Source of the DNA: Acanthaster planci
Lineage: Eukaryota > Echinodermata > Asteroidea > Valvatida > Acanthasteridae
Direction: 5' to 3'
Assembly: GCF_001949145.1 (NCBI RefSeq)
Contig: NW_019091390.1
Coordinates: 209,908 to 273,907, forward strand
Length of the DNA stretch: 64,000 nt
The first letter of the stretch is position 1, and the number at the start of each line of letters is the position of its first letter. Position numbers and translations under genes: made by a program. Below are positions 1 to 9,900 of this stretch, in pieces. The notes beneath the pieces were generated by a model. That model was not told the DNA's origin. It made no database searches and saw nothing but the letters and a program-made list of their open reading frames with translations.

Positions 1-1
1 G

Positions 2-184
2 AACCTTTCCTATATCCGTGAGCTCGTTCAGGATTTCATAAGGGCACCAGTTCGGCCATGTGTAGTGTGTGTGCATCATCATATGGCCACCCTTAATGGG
101 CTGACCCCTCACGAATATGTAGCAGGTCTCGGATATCCTCAGACACGCTCTAATTTGAGCCTGCCAGAAAAGGCACATTTGTAA
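2..184 (+). CDS. Possible 3' terminal exon of an unidentified gene (partial)
   Basis: An open frame runs from the window edge through 60 codons to a TAA at 182-184. It begins NLSYIRELVQDF and ends SNLSLPEKAHL. It has a Cys-x-x-Cys followed by three histidines (CVVCVHHH), but I recognise no domain. The length and balanced composition are compatible with the last coding exon of a gene whose body lies to the left, on the plus strand, followed by an AT-rich 3' untranslated region. A chance open frame of this length in this sequence is also possible, and there is no second line of evidence. Confidence 0.3.
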   Translation, partial: NLSYIRELVQDFIRAPVRPCVVCVHHHMATLNGLTPHEYVAGLGYPQTRSNLSLPEKAHL

Positions 185-3100
185 GAGTTAGACTGCATGC
201 ATTCTGTACAATTTCTGCGTCTGTGGAGAGATCATTGGATCACTAGACACATAGGTCCGACAGACAAGGGCATTAATTCTTTTGAAATTACAAGACTGTC
301 CAAGGTAGTTCGATCACGCATGCACAAAATCATGATATGGACTGATTTGACAAGTGCCATATCACCCATGTAAAAGATGCTGTTTTCAGTCTTACAGGTC
401 TGTAAATATTAGATTTCAATTTTGAAAGGGCGGAAAAAAATTGTAAGAGCTGTATTTGTCAGTTGTTCTGTTACCATGTTCTTTTTCATTCTAAATTCAA
501 TGAAAATGGAGTTCCGTGATCTGTCATAAGGTGATTAACATTTATGTCTGGTAAATTTAATCATACCAAGTGACCACCAAGATGCTACATTCCCAACTGC
601 ATTAGCTATAATGGCTTACTTAAGCACACAGACAGTGGTTAAAAAGTAACAAGTTGACTTGTTTTATTCTTCTAAAGTGGATAATTCATTGCATGCTATA
701 CCCTTGTATCGCTTACTTCTCGTTAGCCTCGTTATAATTGCTGTTCTGGACTCTGGAGTGGACTTTTGGCTATTCCTGTAACAGCCACTTAATTTAGTTA
801 TCTTTGTAGGAATTATTCTACTGCCGTATGGGTCTTGTCATTGGTTTTCAGATTTAGTCAGAATCCAAAAGCACATATTTATATCTCCTTCCTGGGCCAT
901 TTTCTGTGACACTGAACAGATATAACAAGTTTGGATTGTCCACATGTTTTACATCATTTTTATTCAGGTTTTTGCTTTAGGAAGGCATTAATTTGTCCTT
1001 TTCACAATCACCAATACCAACTTCTCCTTACAAAACAGTCCTTACCCTCTTATCTACAATATGTGTCCAAAACTTCTGACAAGATCTGATACTTGTTGTA
1101 ATTAAACAGGTTATTCATATGTGCATGCTTTTTGTATGACACCTTTGAATCTTTCCTTGGTAAAAGAAAGCCGACTTTATACTTGTGGATTTGGTGTATT
1201 TCTCAGTGTTTCTACGTACAGGCTGTTGAGTATATTATGAATAGTCTCTGTATTATATGATTCTTTATACCTTGTAGTGAGTAGCATGTAATATAATGGG
1301 AGTCCATCTCGTATTAACTTTGAGAAGAATTAAACTGATGTGCCGAGGTGGTTTTTTTTTTCTCTATTGGTGTTGGGGCAATCAGTTGGTGTGTTGGAGA
1401 AATCATTTGCACTGGAGCTAGTTTAAAATTCCTCAGCAAGGTGGAATGCCAATCATTTGCCTTTTAGAGAGAAGGGCGTGTTTGTTTGCCCTGCTGGTGA
1501 CTTTATCCTACTTTTTTTCTGTTCAAAACTACAATTGCTTGTACCCTCTGATTTGTTTAAGAATATTTCTAAAAAGTTGCACAGACTGGTTAACTTTGGC
1601 TAACAAGTTATAACAGAGTCTGTTCCCACAGGATAAAGTGCAAATCATTTCTCTTGCAAAGGTCTGTTATAGAGGACTTTGATAGTTTTCTTTGGGCAAT
1701 TTTCTGTCCTCTAGCAATTTTTGGGTTCTGTTTAGTTTCATTTACTTCTTTATTCTAAAGTAACAAAGACTGTATTACACTACAGCATATCTCTTTCATT
1801 CCTTTTTACAACTGTTTGACAACTGCTTATTTATGTCTTTTCTGTTCCTCCCGTCACCTGGGAGACGAACCGTTTGCCGGTCTCTCACAGGGATGAGAGG
1901 AACTTTACGTATGTGTGTACATTTTATGTGTGGACACTCGTCTATCACTGGTTCTCCCAAGAGTTCTTTTTATCCAATCACGAGAGGAAGAGGAAATATC
2001 GATGCATGACATCATCGAAGTTGGACAGGTCAGTGGTGACCAGCAGTCCCGATCACAATTCAGTGGGCATCTCAGCGTGCATGGTTTCAAACCGACGGCC
2101 TGTTTAGACTGGCTACTTATCTCTTCATCAGAATTGGGGTTTTGCATCTCCTAGTTTAACTTATCTTTTTCTTATCACATACTATTGAAGAGCAAAATGG
2201 GGGGGGGCCTGATATGGAATTCATGTGTGCTAAACCAATTTTTTTTAGGGGAGGGTGTATCTTATGTCCAGCTTTGCTAAAAGTGGACTGGCACGAATGC
2301 TTCAGTTAATGTGCGGATATCAAATGTACAAATTTTACATCAGTGGTTTTTGTAGCTTTGTACTGGTCATTTTTTCTACAGTTCGGCCTACCACAATTGT
2401 ATACACTAAAACTGTATTTATTGTCAGACATGATATAATCCGATTAGCATTCTCATGGGGAGAAAACTGAAGAAATTTGGTTGGATTTTAGGCGAGTTCA
2501 TGGGTTGTATCGGTTGACACAAAATTGGAGTGATAGATTGGACAGTTAAAAGAAACAAAAATGAAATGTTCACATGTATGTAACATATATTGAAGACGAG
2601 CAGATTAAATAAAGTTTGGTTTTGTAACAAAAACTACCACACTTATGGATAGTTTGCATGGTTTTTGTGTCTGTGTATTTTTTCCTTGATGAATGAGGAC
2701 TTGACGCAGTGGGGCACATCCAGTTAACCGAGGACTTATGGAATGTCCTCTGGAGATGATTTTTTCTCAAGTCGACATAAAACAGCAGGGGCCTCATAAA
2801 GTATAGTAAAATACGACTGTGTTTTCTCACGTGTTCAGGTTGTTACACATTCATGACACAATGTACAACTTGGAGGGGAAAACTTGAAGTGGCAAAAATG
2901 GGCATAGCTGTTTCACTGAATTTCAAAGTACAACTTTTATTTAAACAACACTCGCCACAACAGCACATGGTAAGACACCTCAAATGCAGTGAAATTAAAA
3001 GATCAAACAGCAAATATATACACGTGTATTTAAGTTTCTTTAAAAGTAACTTCGGGCAACTGCCTCAAATATCCGTGTATCAGCGTAACATACAACATGA

Positions 3101-4155
3101 AAACTTGCTCCAATATTATGGTACTCAATAAACCTGGTAAGGAATTGATCATTTGGTACAAATGACACGTTAACCCTAACCCTTCTCATTCCTCCAAAAT
3201 CCTTCAGGCGGTTTTGGAGGATTGAGGGTGAATGGCAAAAGTGCAAAGCTGATTGCAAAGGACGCCATGAGTAAAGGTCGTGGGTTAGACCTTGTGTTGT
3301 TCTTGCTCAGTCATGCATAAATTCAGCCTGATATTTCTTTTGCATCAACCACACTGCTCAAGAATGCCATTGGCACTGCCTCAACATAATGACAGGAATT
3401 GCCGGAGGATTTTGAAGGATTGAGGCAGTAGCCACACCTCCAAGTAACATTTTCAAGAAATTTTGGAGGATTGAGGCAGGTCCCTAACAAAAAGGGCCTC
3501 AGGGGTTAGGGTTCATGATGCGTGTACGTGCACACCAGTGTTGCTACTACATTGTATACTACATAAAGAGTAAACCCAGACTTGAAATTTTCAAGGCCAA
3601 CTTCTGGGCTGGGGAAGGAATAATTTGATTTATATCTTCTTTATGGACTTCCTTTGTATAAAGCTAAATTTGGGCAGAAAGAAAAGTGTGCCCGTCCAGT
3701 TCAACTGCTTTGGGGTACCACAGCTCCCCTCCCCCATCCTCAAGCATCTTGCAGAATTCAGAGTTGATAAAATGCATTTTTTACACAAGTTATACACTGT
3801 ATGTGAACTTGCTGAATAGATGTTTTACCATTCCAATGTTAAAATCCCAAGATCATTTCAGCAGTGAGTGTTTTCATAACAATCAAAACACTTTATGCCG
3901 ACAACATCCTTTGTTTAACTTGTCCCTAATAAGCAATATCTTCATCCCAGCAAACTCTTGCAAAGGTTCATGAACAGATTAAGTTGAAACTTATTTAAAG
4001 TTTTTTTCCACAATAGGGCCTAATAGTAATACCCAGATGCCGACTTGAGCAATATTACGTGCCACATATTCTGCATGTTTGGTTACTATTACAAGAAGAC
4101 TAATCTATTTGTTGCCAGGAATACTTTTTCAATTCATATTGGTCATTTGGCAGAG
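185..4155. other. Gene-poor intergenic stretch
   Basis: I see no convincing exon here. The short open frames lack domain similarity and credible splice partners. The sequence is AT-rich with short T and G runs. The only structure I can name is the repeated motif cluster at 3190-3480, listed separately. Part of the left side may be the 3' untranslated region of the gene ending at 184. Confidence 0.5.
3190..3480. repeat. Cluster of short direct and inverted copies of a TTTTGGAGGATTGAGG motif
   Basis: The motif TTTTGGAGGATTGAGG occurs near 3211 and 3462, with a variant (TTTTGAAGGATTGAGG) near 3408. An inverted partial copy (CCTCCAAAATCCTTCA) sits at about 3191-3206, so the 3191 and 3211 copies could form a small hairpin. 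It looks like the debris of an interspersed repeat. I cannot assign it to a family. Confidence 0.45.
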
Positions 4156-5022
4156 TCAATCCTCATCCATGAAAGTCAGCAGACATCCTTGAACAAAGTC
4201 TTGACAATTCTGAATGTACTCGTCGCGATGGGCGAGGAGGTGAGCGCAGTGAGGTGATTCTTGCCAGCACACCTGCTGAACCTCCGACCCCTTCTTCCTG
4301 CGTGCCTCCACCACATCCTCCACCCCTCGCCAGTCACAGATATCATCCGTCTTGGAGTAAAGGTACAGCTGTGGGTAACGGGACCGGTCAATTTTCATTT
4401 CAGACATGAAGGAGGAAATATCTTGGCGTATGTTCCAAGACGAACCCGACGGTAAGAAGAAACTCAAGATGCCTGCCAAAAGGATGATGACTATGTGGAC
4501 GATCCGCATGAAGAAGCCGCTCGTCTTGTCAGCCCTGTTGCGAACTTTGAGATACATCAACAAGCTGGTTGCGCACGGAGCACTGTCGAAGATGCATCCG
4601 CCCACTTTAATTGAAGCTAGTTCGCCGCCACCAAACTCCGGGTTGTGCAGATACTGCGTGATGTACCGGTAGATAAAGCATCCTGCGTTGCTGAAAACGT
4701 GAAAAAACACCACATTTTCCTCCAGGCCCAAGTCAAAAACCAATTCAAGAACCTTCCGTGCGATGACTTTTATCTTCGGCGCACTCACCATGTGCTGGCT
4801 CGGCAGTGTGTAGCGAACTGTGGTGAAGCCTATTGAGTGGTAGATAGCGCTGTATTTGCTCAGATGTCGGTCTTCGCAGCCCGCCCAACCAAGCAAAATA
4901 ACCACTGGCTCTTTGCGATCTGACTGAGCTGGGTTGTCGCTGTTTCCGTCCCCGCTATCTGCAGAAATTGCAGTTGGGAACGTGACATGATATTCCAAGT
5001 CTTCCACCTGTGTGTCTGCCAT
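4156..5022 (-). CDS. TMEM53: Transmembrane protein 53 homologue (DUF829, alpha/beta-hydrolase fold), single exon
   Basis: This intact 288-codon frame encodes a TMEM53 (NET4) homologue, a DUF829-family protein known in vertebrates from the nuclear envelope and endoplasmic reticulum. The match is clearest near residues 39-62 (PVVILLGWAGCEDRHLSKYS), which parallels the vertebrate PVVILLGWGGC segment, and at HVFSNAG (Ser111), which sits where a hydrolase nucleophile elbow would be. Asp226/227 and His258 are candidates for the remaining triad positions by fold logic only. A hydrophobic segment at about 170-193 (FFMRIVHIVIILLAGILSFF) could span a membrane. The length is close to the human protein (about 277 residues). 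The start follows an A-rich context and heads the conserved region. No intron is present, whereas the human gene, as I recall, is split, so intron loss or a retrocopy should be considered; the neighbouring ARMH1 argues for the native locus. The catalytic activity of the family is not established. Confidence 0.95.
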   Translation of the reverse strand: MADTQVEDLEYHVTFPTAISADSGDGNSDNPAQSDRKEPVVILLGWAGCEDRHLSKYSAIYHSIGFTTVRYTLPSQHMVSAPKIKVIARKVLELVFDLGLEENVVFFHVFSNAGCFIYRYITQYLHNPEFGGGELASIKVGGCIFDSAPCATSLLMYLKVRNRADKTSGFFMRIVHIVIILLAGILSFFLPSGSSWNIRQDISSFMSEMKIDRSRYPQLYLYSKTDDICDWRGVEDVVEARRKKGSEVQQVCWQESPHCAHLLAHRDEYIQNCQDFVQGCLLTFMDED

Positions 5023-5543
5023 TTTTCCGGTATGGCTGCGCTAGCCGCATCCGATCCGAATCATGTCTAGCTGCATGTCAAAGTCTTCACCAGTTGCAGC
5101 AAGCACGTAGGACAACGCGGCACTGCTGGCAATGATCTAGCCCTAGTCGTGTTGGATTGGAGAGAGAATCGGCAGAGGCAGTATCACATCCGGGGGAAGG
5201 CACTTATGATAATTTCACTGACGTCACATTTGATTAAGCGTCCACACTTGAAAATATGAATTATGCAGTATGCTCAAAGTACATGTACAATTTTTATTAA
5301 TTTTACCCCGCTCAAGCTTTCAAGTGGAAGGCAGTTGGTAAGCAGGAATTTTTCCATGGGGGTCAGGCTGGAGTTTTTTACTGTCTCAGTACTTGCAGAC
5401 AAGCAAACCGACGTATCTAAGTTCAGCCTGTTAAATTGCATTACTTAAAACATGGCAAAACGAGTAAAAGAAGGTGCCACTAGCAAAGAAAGTTCTCGTA
5501 AGTTGCACTCTTATCAATTGAAAGCAACTTCCATGCATCTCAC

Positions 5544-5572
5544 CATGGAGGAAGGAAGTTCCTTCCTCCATG
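5544..5572. repeat. Perfect 14-bp inverted repeat with a single-base centre
   Basis: The arms are CATGGAGGAAGGAA and its exact reverse complement, separated by one G. It lies about 520 bases upstream of the TMEM53 start codon. It could extrude as a cruciform or bind a dimeric factor, but no family is recognisable. Confidence 0.8.
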
Positions 5573-5759
5573 ATCTCACAAAGTGTGCTTGCGAAAATAT
5601 CCACCAATATCGGGCGCGGAGGCCTAAACCATGGAGGTAGAATCACACATTGCTTCCTTCACATGCTTACCAATTCTATAAAAAAAAATTTAAAAACAGT
5701 GTTACAATATTTCTTGGTGTTTTGTTTCATTGTTTTGTGATCGCTGGCAGCGTATGCCG

Positions 5760-5912
5760 GTTTTTTTTTTCAACTTGTGGGGCCTGGCCCCCCCCCCCAC
5801 TTTTTACCAGCCTTATAATGGGGTGGGGCTTAATGGATCCACCCATTAATACTGACACATGACGGTCCGACTGCCCCCCCCCCCACATTTTTGAAATCGT
5901 TCCGCCGCCGGT
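5760..5912. repeat. Poly-G/C interspersed repeat copy (with GGCTTAATGGATC core)
   Basis: Two long C tracts flank a core containing CTTATAATGGGG and GGCTTAATGGATCCACCC, ending in GAAATCGTTCCGCCGCCGG. A related arrangement (CATAATGGAATGAGGGCTTAATGGATC, then TTTCCGCCGCTGCTG) is present at about 36590-36780. The shared core and ending mark a dispersed repeat family, probably a short non-autonomous transposon. Exact ends are not resolved. Confidence 0.55.
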
Positions 5913-6712
5913 GATTCCAGAAAAGAGTGATAACACCAACCTGACTTCTACCCCTGGGATTTATTGTCCACCATATTCATGGGAGCTCAGTTTTGGGGGG
6001 TCCCCTATTCCCGGACATGCATTCTATGGACTCTTGAAATCTGCAGGATGTTTAAATGGGACCGTGACCGTGGCACCCCTGACTCATCTCATTTCTTTCA
6101 GTTCAAATTTATTCTCACACCTAAGAAAGCCCATGACGATTACATTAAACTCCTCAAATTATTCCCCCCCCCCGAATTGGCCTTCCAAAAACTTGGGTCT
6201 GGGTCCACTTAGCAACACTGAAATGTATGTACACACCACGCTCATGGCTCGTGCACACGTTATATTAACGTGTAATTTAAAGTTAAGTTTATTGAAAATT
6301 CCTCACCAGGTTTTTGAATACCATAATGTTGGAGCACAAGTTCTGATCTTTGCATGTCACACTGATATATGGATCTTAAAGCCACTTTTTAATCAAACTT
6401 TAGGTATCTAGGCCTACTAATGTCATGAATATATTTGCTTCGTTTGAATTTTAGCATTTTAATATCACTACATTTGAGGTGTCTCTCATCAGCCTTTGCT
6501 GTTGTACTGACTGTTGATTATATAAAAGTTGTGTATTTTCAAGTTCCATGAAGCAACTTTTTCGCCTCTTTTTTGAATCATTTTTCAATCCCTCCCACCA
6601 AATTGTACATGTATGCCAGGAATATGAGATAAGGCCTACACGCAAGGGAAAACCCACTTTCGTGCATTTCACTCAACTTCACGAGGACCCACTGTCGTTC
6701 TCGTTTTTTTTT

Positions 6713-6718
6713 TTTATT
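6713..6718 (-). terminator. Candidate poly(A) signal of Vtg copy A
   Basis: The minus strand reads AATAAA about 270 bases beyond the stop codon at 6987. It is the first canonical signal I see on that side and would give a short 3' untranslated region. It overlaps an A/T run, so it may be fortuitous. Confidence 0.4.
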
Positions 6719-6986
6719 CTTTTTCTCAATATGCCCCATAAGGCTTTTAAACCCTCACCTCAACTTCCCAATACAAATATACAAATCTGAAACACAAGAC
6801 ATTTCACACAGAAAAAGGCAAAATTTAAAAAATGCTTCGCAAAGTTTTAAGAAATCGTGAACCTATGATGGAATTGTAGCAAGGATATTTGTGGGTAAGT
6901 GTAAAAAGCTATTGGGTGAATTATCTGCGAAACTTCGGTCCGGCATCAGAAAACTGTCCTTTGAAACTCCTTCTTGCTGAATGGGT

Positions 6987-9900
6987 CTAATTCGGGTGGC
7001 CGCACTTGGTAACCATCGGCATCTTGATCTTATAGTCAGCCATCTTGTTGCCGTACTTTTTGATGATGACATCGCGGGTGCTCGTCGTTGGGAAGGGGTT
7101 ATAGTCGCCTTCGTGTTCCATGCAGACAAACTCCACGTCAATGGTCTCCTCCTCAGTCGGTCGGCAAGTTGGCAGGCATGTGGGCAATGGTCTCTTGGAG
7201 ATGCAGGCAAACTGATTTTTGTTGCCCGGCAGAATAATTTCAGTGGCATAGGCAAACTCCATCACTGGTGCACACTGGTTTTCTGTTGATTGCATGAGAC
7301 CCCACCAACTCAGTAAGTGCCCTTCAAATCTCTACTAGCCAAAGTCAGTCTTTGTTTACTGCGCGAACTTGAGAAATATTCTAATGTAGTATTTTTAGAG
7401 CCAAAATTGAATGACAAGTCTGGATCTCCTTGACGCCTCTGAGTCTAGTAAGCTAACCTTACAGTAAGTTTATGAATACATGTATTACAACTCAAGAATG
7501 TTCACACTACCTTTGGCGCATTCATTTGTGGAGTGCTGATAGCTGTATCCGAAGCGATGACAGTTGTCATAAATCTCCCTGTTTGGACCCACAAACTCAT
7601 CAGAGACCTCACCGTTGAAATCGCCGCACAGACCGCAGTGCAGGCCCTTGTACTTCTGGGGCAGCTGTGTAGATGAACAAGAAATGGTGTATGTTCAGTT
7701 CCACCTATCTCGCCCAATCAATTAGCTAAGGGAAAGCACAACAAAGATGTCAACAACTTCCAAACCAACTCAGATTTAGCCAAAATAGTAACAGAAAGGT
7801 CAAGAAAGAAAAGCTGACAAAGGCTTAACATGCTTGTAGATTTTTTTCTTACACCGGCAAAGAAAAGAAACAACCATTGACAGACTACAGTTTCAGCCAG
7901 GGGTAAAGTTTACAGAGCTTCAAGGTACCAAAACTGGCTAAGCATGAAAAGTAACCGTTTAGCAAAAAAGACGGTAGCCTGCAAAACATGAAAAGTTTCA
8001 TTTTTTGACTGGACCTCAGTTGAGTTTTGCTGTGGAAAAAAATCTGCTAAGCAATATTTTAAACTCGGCAGCTTTATGAGACAAGGGCCCTACTGACCAC
8101 CTGTCCAGACTCACCTCCACCTTGACGTTGTGACCGTCAAAGAAGACCTTCAGCTCTTGCTCGCGGGCAAAGAGCATGATGGAGTCACCCAGCTTGGTGC
8201 GGATGATCTTAGCCAGCGTCTTGGGCTTAGGGGGCAGTTCCTGAGGGGCCATGGCGAGGTAGGCCTTGATGTGTTCCTTACATTCCTCCCAGTGCCTCAG
8301 TTCCTCACTTCCCATCTCGACCTCCTGCGAGCGGACATTTTCTGGCATATGACAGGACTAGGAAATATGATTGGAGAATAAAAGTAGGCATGAAAACATC
8401 AAATAAGGAACATATCCAAACAAGCTGAGAAACTGGTTTAGATTACCAACAGGTAAACAATTTAACAGATAACAATTTAAGGTCTTCTTTCCTGAAGAAG
8501 CAATATACATAGAGTACATCCCTGACCAAGAAGTCAAGTTTATCTTGAATCAGACAATAGGTTGAAATTAAGCTAAATTAAGCAAAGGAAATCCACTGAG
8601 TGCAAGGTATGTAATTCTCAACATGTTTTTTGCATTTCCATCATGTGGACCACTCAGGGATGGCCCGTAAAGGTCACCTGACTGCCAGGGCTCAGGGACC
8701 ATCTCAAAAGTTGGGACATTACAGAATGTTCCGGTGAGAGCAAAGCGCTCCCAAAAGGACTGTTCCAGTGGGACCAGGAATGTTCTCATTTGTGAGATGT
8801 TCCCTTACCTGCTTCCGATTCAGCAGCGGCTCTTCTTCCTTCTCTGCATCCATGATGTGGACGGTATGGGAGCCGAAGGGAACCTTCTTGATCACACCAT
8901 CCTGGATGATGAGCTTCTTCAGTACCTCCAGGTTCACGTTGGTTTCGTTGATCAGGGTGGCCACGTCCTCGTCCATCAAGTTGGGTACAAACTGGATCTT
9001 GGTGTTGTCGATGTAGACAGTGACAATCTGAAAGGAGGGGGGGTGGAGAGTGTTACAGTGATCACTAAGCACAAATATTTCCTCAGCATATAAATTTGCT
9101 AAGCAGGAATGCCATTAGATTAGAAAGCACAAATATTTCCTCAGCATATAAACTTGCAAAGCAGGAATGCCATGGACCTTGCTCTTTGCGGGTAGGTTAA
9201 GTTAAGGATGCTTCACTCAATTCAGAAGTCGACCAGGGACTAACTAATCAATGTCATGAAGTGTGCTATGGAAGTCACTTCAGAGAATCCCTCAACAATG
9301 ATGAAGTATCGGATGAATTTTAATCCAGAGTGGATTGAAATCTCAGAAAATCTGAATCTTTGAATGTTAGAGGGCCACAAATTTTGATTTAAGAATTCTT
9401 TTCGAGGGCAAGATGAAAGGCTGATGAACTAACCTTCTTGGTGCTGGTCTGGGCCAGCTTCCTGGACAAGACGACAAAGCGTTCCTTACTGGAGCAATCC
9501 TTTGCCAGGATGTGATCACACTTGCTCTGCTCGTAGTTGTACATCCTCTTGTCAAAGGTGATGATGGAGTTGTTCCTCAGAGACTTGCACTTGTCTGTGG
9601 CGTTGGAAAAGTCCGGGGAAAAATAACTAAAGTAAGGGTACCCACTCTCAAGACTTTCACCGTCACAGATTACAGCTTGACTTGACCTTTTGAAAGTTTA
9701 AAATATTTAGCTAACACCTCTTTCCAACATAATTTACAGAGAACAAATATCTTAACTAGGTGGCATACAGAAAAGGTCAAATTGTATTCAATATGCATGT
9801 GTATAGTTAATTAAAATGCAGATTTTTACCAGGATTTGGGGGAATTTGTTCCATTGAAACAATCAGATGTTAAACGACAAATCTAAAAGTGACTGATACA

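Larger units (their letters stand above)
5023..6986. other. Intergenic region between TMEM53 and the 3' end of Vtg copy A
   Basis: This stretch holds the presumed TMEM53 promoter next to 5022, a perfect palindrome (5544-5572), a poly-G/C interspersed repeat (about 5760-5912) and a candidate poly(A) signal for Vtg copy A (6713-6718). The 166-codon plus-strand frame at 5911-6411 shows no domain and is rich in repeat-derived sequence; I do not regard it as a gene. Confidence 0.6.

Noticed and set aside
2075-2130. Second hammerhead-like arrangement (CTGATGA and GAAAC on the minus strand)
   Set aside because: No stem II can be formed between the two core parts and no closing stem is present.
5911-6411. 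166-codon plus-strand frame between TMEM53 and Vtg copy A
   Set aside because: It has no domain or partner exons, and it is next to poly-C repeat debris.
9020-9060. Acceptor choice for Vtg copy A exon 31 at 8341 (CCAG before AAAATG)
   Set aside because: That site would put the exon out of frame. The TAG acceptor giving an exon start at 8357 keeps frame through SCHMPENVRSQEV.
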